Source: UBA2336 sp037443645
Lineage (GTDB): Bacteria; Bacteroidota; Bacteroidia; Cytophagales; Cyclobacteriaceae
DNA length: 31,471 bases
Direction of reading: 5' to 3'
Assembly: GCA_037443645.1 (NCBI GenBank)
Contig: JBBINY010000035.1
Location: 1 to 31,471 of the forward strand
Position 1 is the first letter of the stretch, and every line of letters starts with the position of its first letter. This document shows, piece by piece, positions 24,561-31,471 of this stretch. The translations under genes were made by a program, and so were the position numbers. The notes under the pieces were generated by a model. That model saw nothing but the letters and a program-made list of their open reading frames with translations. It ran no database searches and was not told the origin of the DNA.

Positions 24561-25307
24561 CTAGGTAAGCATACCGCCATCCACCTGGATTACTTGCCCG
24601 GTAATATAGGATGACAAATCCGAAGCAAGGAAAACACAAGCATCAGCCACATCATCGGGTTTGCCTCCTCGTTTGAGCGGGATGGCATCGCGCCAGCCTT
24701 GTACAGTCTTTTCATCCAGTTTACCTGTCATTTCAGTTTCGATGAAACCGGGTGCGATGGCGTTTGACCGGATGCCGCGTGAGCCTAATTCAAGGGCAAC
24801 GGATTTTGTAAATCCGATGATGCCTGCTTTGGAGGCGGCATAATTTGCCTGACCGGCATTTCCCTTTAACCCAACTACGGATGTCATGTTAATGATGGAG
24901 CCGCCTTTTTGTTTCATCATTGGTTTGGTAGCGGCTTTAACGGTATTGAAACACGATTTTAGATTGACATTAATCACTTTATCCCATGCTTCTTCATTCA
25001 GGCGAAGCAGCAGGTTGTCCATTGTAATCCCCGCGTTATTAACGAGAACATCCAGCGAGCCGAAGTCGGCAACCACATCATTGATGAGTTTTTCGGCCTG
25101 GGAAAAGTCTGATGCATCAGAGCGATACCCTTTGGCTTTTATCCCTTTTGATGCAAGTTCATTTTCAAGGGCCTGTCCCTGTTCTACACTTGACAAATAG
25201 GTAAACGCAACGTTTGCACCTTGCTCGGCAAACCGGACGGCAATGGAGCGCCCGATGCCTTTGGAAGCACCTGTAACAAGTGCGGTTTTACCTTGAAGTA
25301 GTTTCAT
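24561..25307 (-). CDS. fabG: 3-oxoacyl-[acyl-carrier-protein] reductase
   Basis: The 248-residue short-chain dehydrogenase shows TGASKGIG (12-19, NADP binding), NNAGIT, N115, S143, and YAASK with Y156/K160 (catalytic Ser-Tyr-Lys). It also has IRSNAIAPGFIETEM and a C-terminal GQVIQVDGGM. Length and motifs match FabG, which reduces 3-oxoacyl-ACP in fatty-acid elongation. ATG at 25307 is preferred to the longer frame because MKLLQGKTALVTG is the standard FabG start. A -7-like element lies 24 nt upstream. It is likely co-transcribed with the DinB-like gene. Other SDR reductases share the motifs; no other fatty-acid gene is next to it, so the specificity is likely but not proven. Confidence 0.88.
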   Translation of the reverse strand: MKLLQGKTALVTGASKGIGRSIAVRFAEQGANVAFTYLSSVEQGQALENELASKGIKAKGYRSDASDFSQAEKLINDVVADFGSLDVLVNNAGITMDNLLLRLNEEAWDKVINVNLKSCFNTVKAATKPMMKQKGGSIINMTSVVGLKGNAGQANYAASKAGIIGFTKSVALELGSRGIRSNAIAPGFIETEMTGKLDEKTVQGWRDAIPLKRGGKPDDVADACVFLASDLSSYITGQVIQVDGGMLT

Positions 25308-25331
25308 ACGATCGGCAGTTGGTAAGCGGTT

Positions 25332-25339
25332 CAAAAATA
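25332..25339 (-). promoter_or_regulatory. candidate -7 element of fabG (TATTTTTG)
   Basis: On the minus strand TATTTTTG fits TAnnTTTG and ends 24 nt before the fabG ATG, in the divergent space shared with lpdA. The -33 element is not clear. Confidence 0.45.
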
Positions 25340-25384
25340 GCCATTTCCCGTACAAAACTGCATTTATTACAACTGAAGATGTCT

Positions 25385-25392
25385 TATCTTTG
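25385..25392 (+). promoter_or_regulatory. -7 element of lpdA (TATCTTTG)
   Basis: TATCTTTG matches TAnnTTTG exactly and lies 23 nt upstream of the lpdA ATG. No clear TTG was seen around -33. Confidence 0.55.
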
Positions 25393-25415
25393 GCCCACTT
25401 TAAATTTTCCTTGCT

Positions 25416-26807
25416 ATGTCTAAATACGATCTTCTTGTTATTGGCTCAGGCCCGGGTGGTTATGTTGCGGCAATCCGCGCTTCGCAATTGGGAATGAAGG
25501 TGGGTGTTGTTGAGAAAGCCGAACTTGGGGGTATCTGCCTGAACTGGGGGTGTATTCCAACTAAAGCCCTGCTGAAGAGTGCGAATGTGTTTGAATACAT
25601 TAAGCATGCAAAGGAGTATGGCATTGACGTGAAGGAAGCTAAAGCCGATTTCCCCGGAATGGTTAAACGCAGCCGCGAAGTGGCCGCTGGCATGAGCAAG
25701 GGAATTCAATTTTTATTCAAGAAAAATAAGATTGATCACATTAACGGATTTGGCAAACTGAAGAAGGGAGGGAAGGTGGAAGTGACCGGAGCTGACGGAA
25801 AGAAAACCGATTACGAGGCAAAGCACATTATCCTCGCAACGGGTGGCCGGTCACGGGAATTACCCGCATTAAAAATTGATGGAAAGAAAATAATCGGATA
25901 TCGCGAAGCTATGGTACTTGAGCAACAACCTAAAAAGTTGCTTGTAGTCGGTTCCGGAGCAATAGGTGTTGAGTTTGCCTACTTCTACAACGCCATCGGC
26001 ACAGAAGTCACGGTCGTTGAGTTTTTGCCCAACATCGTTCCGATTGAAGATGTTGAAATTTCCAAGGCACTCGAAAAATCGTTTAAAAAGACTGGCATCA
26101 CTATCTATACAAGCTCAGAAGTAACAGCCGTTGACACAAAGGGCAAAGGATGTGTTGCAACGGTAAAGACACCCACAGGAGAAATCAAGATTGAATCGGA
26201 TGTGGTCTTGTCGGCAGTAGGCGTTACGGCTAACCTTGAAGGAATTGGATTGGAAGAGGTTGGCATAAAGACGGATAAGGGTAAGGTGGTTGTTGATGAC
26301 TTCTACAAAACCAATGTTACCGGTGTTTATGCCATTGGCGATATTGTAAAAGGTCAGGCGCTTGCCCACGTTGCCTCCGCAGAGGGAATAATCTGTGTTG
26401 AAAAAATTGCAGGCCACCATCCCTCACCGTTGGATTACAACAATATCCCGGGCTGTACGTATTGCTCGCCTGAAATTGCTTCGGTGGGATACACCGAAGA
26501 GGCAGCCAAAAAAGCGGGGTATCAGCTCAAAGTCGGCAAGTTTCCGTTTACCGCCTCCGGCAAAGCAAAAGCTGCCGGTGCTCCTGATGGTTTTGTGAAA
26601 GTAATTTTTGACGCCAAGTACGGAGAATGGCTGGGAGCCCACTTTATTGGGGCAAACGTTACCGAAATGATTGCTGAAGTAGTGGTTGCCCGCAAATTGG
26701 AAACCACAGGCCATGAAATCATTAAATCAGTTCACCCTCATCCAACCATGAGTGAGGCGGTAATGGAGGCTGCGGCCACAGCATATGGTGAAGTAATTCA
26801 TTTGTAG
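25416..26807 (+). CDS. lpdA: dihydrolipoyl dehydrogenase (E3)
   Basis: The 463-residue flavoprotein begins with the FAD motif VIGSGPGGYVAA and has the redox disulfide GGICLNWGCIPTK (C41, C46). The NAD-binding motif is VVGSGAIGVEFA, the second FAD segment is GVYAIGDIV, and the C-terminal catalytic HPHPTMSE holds H442 and E447. E3 reoxidises dihydrolipoamide in the pyruvate, 2-oxoglutarate and branched-chain 2-oxoacid dehydrogenase complexes and in glycine cleavage, making NADH. No lipoyl domain is fused and no E1 or E2 genes are adjacent, so it probably serves several complexes. Cytosolic. It has its own promoter element and is divergent from fabG. Confidence 0.96.
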   Translation: MSKYDLLVIGSGPGGYVAAIRASQLGMKVGVVEKAELGGICLNWGCIPTKALLKSANVFEYIKHAKEYGIDVKEAKADFPGMVKRSREVAAGMSKGIQFLFKKNKIDHINGFGKLKKGGKVEVTGADGKKTDYEAKHIILATGGRSRELPALKIDGKKIIGYREAMVLEQQPKKLLVVGSGAIGVEFAYFYNAIGTEVTVVEFLPNIVPIEDVEISKALEKSFKKTGITIYTSSEVTAVDTKGKGCVATVKTPTGEIKIESDVVLSAVGVTANLEGIGLEEVGIKTDKGKVVVDDFYKTNVTGVYAIGDIVKGQALAHVASAEGIICVEKIAGHHPSPLDYNNIPGCTYCSPEIASVGYTEEAAKKAGYQLKVGKFPFTASGKAKAAGAPDGFVKVIFDAKYGEWLGAHFIGANVTEMIAEVVVARKLETTGHEIIKSVHPHPTMSEAVMEAAATAYGEVIHL

Positions 26808-27014
26808 GCAACCTTTTGCCAGGCTACGATGTTGAATAATTAGTCTATCCCGAGATTCAAACAACCCCACCCGGTGTCGGAAAACGCTTAGTTGCCGATG
26901 AAATAATGTTAGTTTAACCCTGAATTTCTACGGTTTTGGCGGCTTTTCTGACCTTACATAGATTGCAATAGGACTATTTAAAGTTTTACTTTAACTTGGC
27001 AATCCTTAATGGCT

Positions 27015-27134
27015 ATGAAAAAGGGAATTTCAGTAAGTGGAGTCTACAGCAGAGCACGGGATTTTGTCATCCTGCTGGTGCTTTCAGCCATTGCTTTTGT
27101 ACTACTCTCCATCCTTGATAACCTGGCGCAATGA
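27015..27134 (+). CDS. micro-membrane-protein 1 (39 residues), unknown
   Basis: A small frame encodes a basic N-terminus (MKKGISVSGVYSRARDF) and one strongly hydrophobic helix (VILLVLSAIAFVLLSIL), ending DNLAQ. An in-frame ATG two codons earlier (27009) could also serve. Its stop TGA overlaps the start of the next small gene as ATGA, a classical sign of translational coupling, and the second product has the same plan. I recognise no family. Positive-inside rules predict the N-terminus in the cytosol. About 200 bp of non-coding DNA precede it after lpdA. Confidence 0.65.
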   Translation: MKKGISVSGVYSRARDFVILLVLSAIAFVLLSILDNLAQ

Positions 27135-27247
27135 AAAAGACTTTGCCCTTGCGTCATTATTTCGGTAGGGCCAAATTATTTGGCTACCTGCTGGTTGCTA
27201 TCTTTTTGGGCATTCTGGCCTACGCTGCCTACTCTATTCTCAGGTAA
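27131..27247 (+). CDS. micro-membrane-protein 2 (38 residues), unknown
   Basis: The frame starts in the ATGA overlap with the preceding small gene. The product has a basic start (MKKTLPLRHYFGRAKLF), one hydrophobic helix (GYLLVAIFLGILAYAAYSIL) and a final Arg. Both small proteins share size, charge pattern and predicted topology, so they may assemble together or with a larger membrane complex. The partner is unknown. The next gene begins 89 bp later behind its own promoter-like element. Confidence 0.65.
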   Translation: MKKTLPLRHYFGRAKLFGYLLVAIFLGILAYAAYSILR

Positions 27248-27309
27248 TCGCAATTTTATCCAGGTTAGTTTTTCAGGCATTTTCAACAATTTGCCGTCCC
27301 GGGGTTTGA

Positions 27310-27317
27310 TAATTTTG
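27310..27317 (+). promoter_or_regulatory. -7 element of the TPR gene (TAATTTTG)
   Basis: TAATTTTG fits TAnnTTTG and a TTTG occurs 16 nt upstream (27290-27293), slightly closer than usual. It ends 19 nt before the ATG at 27337. Confidence 0.5.
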
Positions 27318-27336
27318 CCGGTACCAACTTCTATCA

Positions 27337-30300
27337 ATGAAAATACGCGCGATCCTCTCGTTGATTGTCCTGGCTCAGTCGGTTTTTTCGCAACAAGCTG
27401 ACTCGCTTCAACTGGCACGTTATCAGCAAGGCCTTCAGAAACTTTCCGGTAAGGATTACAGTGCTGCGGTTAATCAATTTACCCAACTCATTGGTATCGG
27501 CTATCCCGACAAAGACATCCTTGTTAAGCGTGGAATTGCCTATTTCCACCTAAAGGAATATGAAAAAGCAAAGGCCGATTTTGATGAGGCGGCCAAAAGC
27601 AGAGTCAGCTCCACCGAACTTTTTGAATTTCGTGGCAACACCAAAGCATACCTCAATGATTATTCGGGTGCGTTGACCGACCTGGAGAGAGCGCTCAGCA
27701 TGGGTGCCGGTCGGGAGGAAACATTTGTTAACCTGGCCAATATCAAATTCCGGATGGAGAACTACCGTGAAGCCATTGCCAATTACGATAAGGCGGTAGC
27801 AAAAGGTGTTACCGATGCAGTTGTTTTTAATAACCGCGGCAAAGCAAAATTTAACCTGCAGGATCACAAGGGAGCCATAGCCGATTTTGACAAAGCCCTC
27901 GAGTTAAAGCAAGGGTATGACAAAGCACTTGAAAACCGTGGTGAAGCCCGATTTCTTTTATCTGATTGGAAAGGTTGCATAGCCGATTTTGAAAAACTGC
28001 TGGCATCCGGTAGAAGTGATACGGAGTTCATTCAGAAAACGGGAATTGCTAAATATAACCTGCAGGATTATTCCGGTGCTGCTGAAGCCTTAAACAAGGT
28101 GGTTACAAAAGGAGTGAAAGACAAAGACGTCTTCCGGATGCTTGGCATCAGCCTGGCCCGGCAAAATGATTGTTCCGGATCGATCCGTGCCCTGTCAGCG
28201 GCTGTATCCATGGGCGTTTCGGATAAAGAAGTGTTTTATGCCTTGGGAATGTGCCAATATCAAAATAAAGAGTATGGTCCCGCCATTGAGTCATTTAGCA
28301 GAGCCATTGCCCTTGGAGAAACCGATGCGCGTGTTTTCCTGCTGAAAGGAAATGCCCTGTTTAATCAAAAAGATTTTGACAATGCCGCAAAAGATTTGGA
28401 GCGGGCGGTAGCCGGAGGTGTAAAAGATGTGGAGGCTTTCAGAAACCTGGGTGAAATCCGTATGTTGAAAAATGATTTTACCGGGGCTATAAAACAATAC
28501 GACAATGCCATTAGCCTGGCGAACAACGAGGCCCCATTAATTACCAATCGTGGAAAAGCAAAGCTTTCATTAAACGATGTTCAGGGAGCATTGGCTGACT
28601 TTACAAAGGCGTTACAAATTAATCCAGATTTTACCCCCGCCTTGTTGTACCGGGGTACTGCACGGTTTCTCGCGGCCGATTATCAGGGAAGTATTGACGA
28701 CCTGGAAAAGGCAAAACGGGCTGAAGGTGAAACACCTGATGTCCTTCGTATGATGGCCATCGGGTATTACCATACCCGCCAATTCGAACTGGCAAAACCG
28801 AAATTGGAGGCTGCTCTGAAAGCCGGTAGCAAGGATGGCAAGGTGTTGCTTTATGCCGGTTTCCTGCGGTACGATGCCCAGGATTTTAAAGGGTGTGCCG
28901 ATGCTCTTTCTCAAGCCGAAGCAGCAGGCGAAAAGGAAGATGAGTTGTACTTGCGAAGAGGCAAAGCGTATGCGCAGCTTAAAGATTATCCAAAGGCAAC
29001 AACCGACCTTCAAAAGATTGTTCAGAAAGGAACTGAAGACCGTGAAACATATGAGTTGCTTGGCTTTGCCCTGGCAGCCACTCAGCAGGAAAAGGAGGCC
29101 TTACCGGTTTTAGAAAAGGCAGTAGCGCTGGGAAGTGCCAGCAAAGACGTACACCATCAGTTGGGCAACCTTCGCTTCAAACAAAACAACATGCAGGGAG
29201 CTGTGGAATCATACAGCAAGGCCATCACACTAGGCGCAAATGACGAGGTGATATTTAATAACCGCGGAAGGGCACGACTGACACTCAACCTCATCAGCGA
29301 AGCGATTGAAGATTTTAACCGGGCGCTTTCACTCCGTAAGGACTTTACACCGGCACTAAAAAACCGCGGACTTGCAAAATTTCAGTTGAATGACTTTCAG
29401 GGTGCAATTGCCGATCTGGCCATCGTTTCAGCAAAGGGGGAGGCAGGCCCGGAAGAACATGGTGTATTGGGTATTGCCCGCCATCAGATGAAAGACTATA
29501 AAGGAGCTGTTGGTGATTTATCAAAAGCCATTGAAGCAGGAAGTGCGGATGCCCGGTTTATAGCTGCACGTGGTAGCTCCCTGTTTGAGCTTAACGAATT
29601 TGAAAAGTCCGTTCCTGATTTGACCAAAGCCATTGAGTCCGGTACACGAACCCCCGAATTATACGGCAAGCGTGGTGCAGCATATTTTAACCTGAAAGAG
29701 TATAAACAAGCGTTGCCCGATCTTGAACGGGCCGTTTCTATGGGTTCACAAAGTGCTGTTCAGTCTGATATGCTTGGTGTTTGCTACTACGAAGCCCAGC
29801 GTTATGATGAAGCACTTCGTGCCTTCAACCGGGCCACTGAAACGGATCCGAAACTGGCTGTGGCGTTTTTTCACAAGGGCGAAGCGCAGTTTCAATTGCA
29901 CCTCTTGCCCGATGCGGTTCAGAGTTATTCGCAGGCCGTCTCGCTGGGATTGAAAGACCCCGTGCTCTACAATAACCGGGGTAAGGCTTATCTGATGCAG
30001 GATAACTATAAAGACGCCATCACCGATTTTTCCTATGCCATAACCTTGAACCCTCAGTATGCCAAGGCTATTGAGAATCGCGGAGATGCCTGGTTTAAAA
30101 GTGCCCGCTATGATCAGGCCGCAAAAGATTTCCGGTCGGTTGAAAAAATGACTGAAAAGCCTGAGCCGGCACTTTACCAGAAACTGGCCGATAGCTATTA
30201 CAACATGAAGAATTATGCAGTGGCCCTGGAGTATTTCAACAGGCTTATTGCCGTTAACCCCGCTGACAAGGTGGCCTTGTACAAACGCGGAAGGGTTCTT

Positions 30301-30813
30301 CTTGAAACAGAAGATTTTCAGCGGGCCATTAAAGATTTTGAGGCTGCACAGGCAGCCGGTGAAAATTCGGTGCAATTGTATCTGGATAAAGCCCATGCAC
30401 ACCTGAGCTTGGATGACAGCAAAGCGGCCATTGCTGACTTAACCGCAGCAATCAGCCTGGATAAAAGTAACACAAATGCCTACTTCAACAGGGGCCTTAT
30501 AAAAGAGGGAATTCAGGATTTTGAAGGCGCTGTTGTTGACTATAACCAGGCCCTGGCTCTAAATCCTGATGATGGGCTTGCCTACTACAACCGTGCAAAT
30601 TGCAAGGCTGAACTGGGTGACATTGGAGCCGGCATTTCCGACCTGGATGATGCCATCCGCGTAGAACCAAAAAATGCTTCCTACTACAAACTGAGAGGGA
30701 ATTTTTACTACCAATTACAAGATAAGAACAAGGCCTGCTTCGATTGGCGCAAAGCGGTTGAACTCGGAGATGACAAGGCCCGGTACCAGATTGACCAGTA
30801 TTGCAAGAAGTAG
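27337..30813 (+). CDS. giant exported TPR solenoid protein (33 TPRs)
   Basis: The 1158-residue protein has a signal peptide (MKIRAILSLIVLAQSVFSQ) and then, from about residue 25 to the end, 33 consecutive 34-residue tetratricopeptide repeats with almost no other sequence. Typical units contain NNRGKAKF then DYSGAIADFDKAL. It closes with a short tail, YQIDQYCKK. TPR arrays are protein-binding scaffolds; a periplasmic or surface location follows from the signal peptide. The repeats are not uniform: every seventh unit is alike, see the separate repeat entry. No enzymatic domain or outer-membrane anchor is visible, so the partner is unknown. A promoter element precedes it and no strong terminator follows. 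Confidence 0.9.
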   Translation: MKIRAILSLIVLAQSVFSQQADSLQLARYQQGLQKLSGKDYSAAVNQFTQLIGIGYPDKDILVKRGIAYFHLKEYEKAKADFDEAAKSRVSSTELFEFRGNTKAYLNDYSGALTDLERALSMGAGREETFVNLANIKFRMENYREAIANYDKAVAKGVTDAVVFNNRGKAKFNLQDHKGAIADFDKALELKQGYDKALENRGEARFLLSDWKGCIADFEKLLASGRSDTEFIQKTGIAKYNLQDYSGAAEALNKVVTKGVKDKDVFRMLGISLARQNDCSGSIRALSAAVSMGVSDKEVFYALGMCQYQNKEYGPAIESFSRAIALGETDARVFLLKGNALFNQKDFDNAAKDLERAVAGGVKDVEAFRNLGEIRMLKNDFTGAIKQYDNAISLANNEAPLITNRGKAKLSLNDVQGALADFTKALQINPDFTPALLYRGTARFLAADYQGSIDDLEKAKRAEGETPDVLRMMAIGYYHTRQFELAKPKLEAALKAGSKDGKVLLYAGFLRYDAQDFKGCADALSQAEAAGEKEDELYLRRGKAYAQLKDYPKATTDLQKIVQKGTEDRETYELLGFALAATQQEKEALPVLEKAVALGSASKDVHHQLGNLRFKQNNMQGAVESYSKAITLGANDEVIFNNRGRARLTLNLISEAIEDFNRALSLRKDFTPALKNRGLAKFQLNDFQGAIADLAIVSAKGEAGPEEHGVLGIARHQMKDYKGAVGDLSKAIEAGSADARFIAARGSSLFELNEFEKSVPDLTKAIESGTRTPELYGKRGAAYFNLKEYKQALPDLERAVSMGSQSAVQSDMLGVCYYEAQRYDEALRAFNRATETDPKLAVAFFHKGEAQFQLHLLPDAVQSYSQAVSLGLKDPVLYNNRGKAYLMQDNYKDAITDFSYAITLNPQYAKAIENRGDAWFKSARYDQAAKDFRSVEKMTEKPEPALYQKLADSYYNMKNYAVALEYFNRLIAVNPADKVALYKRGRVLLETEDFQRAIKDFEAAQAAGENSVQLYLDKAHAHLSLDDSKAAIADLTAAISLDKSNTNAYFNRGLIKEGIQDFEGAVVDYNQALALNPDDGLAYYNRANCKAELGDIGAGISDLDDAIRVEPKNASYYKLRGNFYYQLQDKNKACFDWRKAVELGDDKARYQIDQYCKK
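27817..30675 (+). repeat. higher-order repeat of seven TPRs (714 nt) inside the TPR gene
   Basis: The NRGK motif of TPRs 5, 12, 19 and 26 has its Asn codon at 27832, 28546, 29260 and 29974, exactly 714 nt (7 x 34 codons) apart. The following unit in each block again begins with A(L/I)xxRG, and the unit before each (4, 11, 18, 25) shares a GAIxxYxxAIxLG-like end. This indicates repeated duplication of a seven-TPR block. The last block contains one extra residue. Confidence 0.8.
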
Positions 30814-30935
30814 GTCCGGAATCCGGTGTTCCGTTTTGGGATGCACCAATGACCAAACGATGGAAATTCAGAAGAATTAGTGCTTCTATCTCGTGGCCTG
30901 ATTTTTGAACCTCAACATTTTGATTGAAACCTTAC

Positions 30936-30963
30936 GTGTGATAGGTGCAGGTGCACATCACAC
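30936..30963. repeat. inverted repeat GTGTGAT/ATCACAC upstream of the nuclease gene
   Basis: Two perfect 7-bp arms are separated by 14 bp; adding GTGC/GCAC inside, with a 2-nt bulge, gives a stem of 11 pairs. It lies upstream of the -7 element of the next gene. It could be an operator or an RNA hairpin near the end of the TPR transcript. The half sites resemble CRP ones, but the spacing does not fit. Confidence 0.4.
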
Positions 30964-30985
30964 AGCATGCATACCGGTAGCAGAT

Positions 30986-30993
30986 TACTTTTG
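30986..30993 (+). promoter_or_regulatory. -7 element of the thermonuclease gene (TACTTTTG)
   Basis: TACTTTTG matches TAnnTTTG and ends 25 nt before the ATG at 31019. No clear -33 TTG. Confidence 0.5.
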
Positions 30994-31018
30994 ACTAAAC
31001 TTTTTAAACGCACAGGTT

Positions 31019-31471
31019 ATGAAAACGAGCATCACAATCACGCTTTTGTCGGTTTGTACCACTTTACTATTTGCCAATGATATACTGAGCGGTAAAGTGA
31101 TTTCTGTTATTGATGGCAATACGTTTGAAGTCGCCACCGGAAATAACGAGTCTTACCGGATTGTACTCCACGGCATTGATTGCCCTGAACTGGGCCAGGA
31201 GTTTGGGGAAGAAGCCAAGCAGCACCTGGAGAACATGATCCTGCAAAAGGAAATTGCGATAGAGATGAAAGGTAAAGATCGCTGGGGTAATTATGTGGCC
31301 ATTGTTTTTGTGAATGATATTGATCTTCGGGTTGACCTGCTGATGCGTGGATTGGCCTGGATGCCCGAAAAAGGAGGGCTTGCAGCCCTGAAGGACCTTG
31401 AAAGCCGGGCCCGGGAAAGAAACCTTGGCTTGTGGGAACAAAAAAGCCCTACACCGCCCTGGGTTTACCGA
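31019..31471 (+). CDS. secreted thermonuclease (SNase-like) family protein, 3' end cut by window
   Basis: The visible 151 residues start with a signal peptide (MKTSITITLLSVCTTLLFA) followed by an OB-fold SNase-like domain: VISVIDGNTFEV, YRIVLHGIDCPELGQEFG, DRWGNYVAIVFV, LMRGLAWM and RNLGLWEQ. Compared with staphylococcal nuclease, Arg35 (R47), Asp40 (D54) and Glu43 (E57) are kept, while Asp21 is Asn (N34) and Arg87 is Asn (N91), so activity may be altered. The family cuts single- and double-stranded nucleic acids with Ca2+. Bacteroidota often have short secreted versions like this. The stop codon lies beyond the window; PTPPWVYR suggests the end is near. Confidence 0.85.
   Translation, partial: MKTSITITLLSVCTTLLFANDILSGKVISVIDGNTFEVATGNNESYRIVLHGIDCPELGQEFGEEAKQHLENMILQKEIAIEMKGKDRWGNYVAIVFVNDIDLRVDLLMRGLAWMPEKGGLAALKDLESRARERNLGLWEQKSPTPPWVYR

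Noticed and set aside
26806..26822. Terminator after lpdA (GGCAA/TTGCC)
   Set aside because: A five-pair stem without a T tail is not convincing.
29746..30402. Long minus-strand frame of 218 codons opposite the TPR gene
   Set aside because: It arises from the codon repetition of the TPR array on the other strand and has no recognisable domain.
30936..30963. CRP binding site reading of the TGTGAT/ATCACA repeat
   Set aside because: CRP half sites are separated by about 6 bp; here the spacing is 14 bp, so only a generic inverted repeat is reported.

Overview
The window looks like a draft-genome piece from a Bacteroidota bacterium, most likely of the Cytophagales type. The evidence is a type IX secretion pair (porU, porV), an Na+-translocating NADH:quinone reductase subunit (nqrF), a SAM-I riboswitch in front of methionine genes, many start sites without an obvious Shine-Dalgarno sequence, and several upstream copies of the Bacteroidota -7 promoter element TAnnTTTG (TATCTTTG, TATATTTG, TAATTTTG). 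A 100-N scaffold gap lies at 19952-20051. It is flanked by identical 55-bp ends, so the gap is probably an assembly artefact inside one intact gene.

Layout. (1) 7178 down to 2, minus strand, tightly packed: MBL-fold hydrolase, phosphatidylserine synthase (pssA), PorU, PorV and a zinc-site-lacking M16 peptidase homologue, with gaps of 4-28 bp. (2) 7233-13856, plus strand: FAD oxidoreductase; a large outer-membrane protein joining a dead peptidase-like domain, a beta-propeller and an Omp85-type barrel; YicC; and an Nramp-family transporter without the usual metal-site residues. (3) 15191-14031 and 19388-15275, minus strand: a ureohydrolase-fold protein missing two metal ligands, nqrF standing alone with its own terminator and promoter, then hom and a MetB-type enzyme behind the SAM-I riboswitch. 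(4) 19761-24131, plus strand: isoaspartyl methyltransferase with a signal peptide, a small secreted protein with a symmetrical CCxC/CCxC motif, and a TPR-CHAT protease anchored by a C-terminal membrane segment. (5) 25307-24103, minus strand: fabG and a DinB-like protein. (6) 25416-31471, plus strand: lpdA, two tiny overlapping single-pass membrane proteins, a 1158-residue protein made almost only of 33 TPRs, and a secreted thermonuclease-like protein cut by the window end.

How the genes work together. PorU (C-terminal-signal peptidase) and PorV (outer-membrane shuttle) are functional partners in attaching T9SS cargo to the cell surface. Hom and the MetB-type enzyme lie on one riboswitch-controlled transcript for methionine synthesis from aspartate semialdehyde. 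The other neighbours are mostly housekeeping genes, or uncharacterised cell-envelope genes.

The best candidates for undescribed biology are the Cys-rich protein plus CHAT protease pair, the two overlapping micro-membrane-proteins, the pseudo-peptidase/propeller/Omp85 fusion, and the TPR protein, whose repeats are organised in an exact seven-TPR (714-nt) higher-order period. No tRNA, rRNA, CRISPR array, insertion sequence or prophage was recognised.
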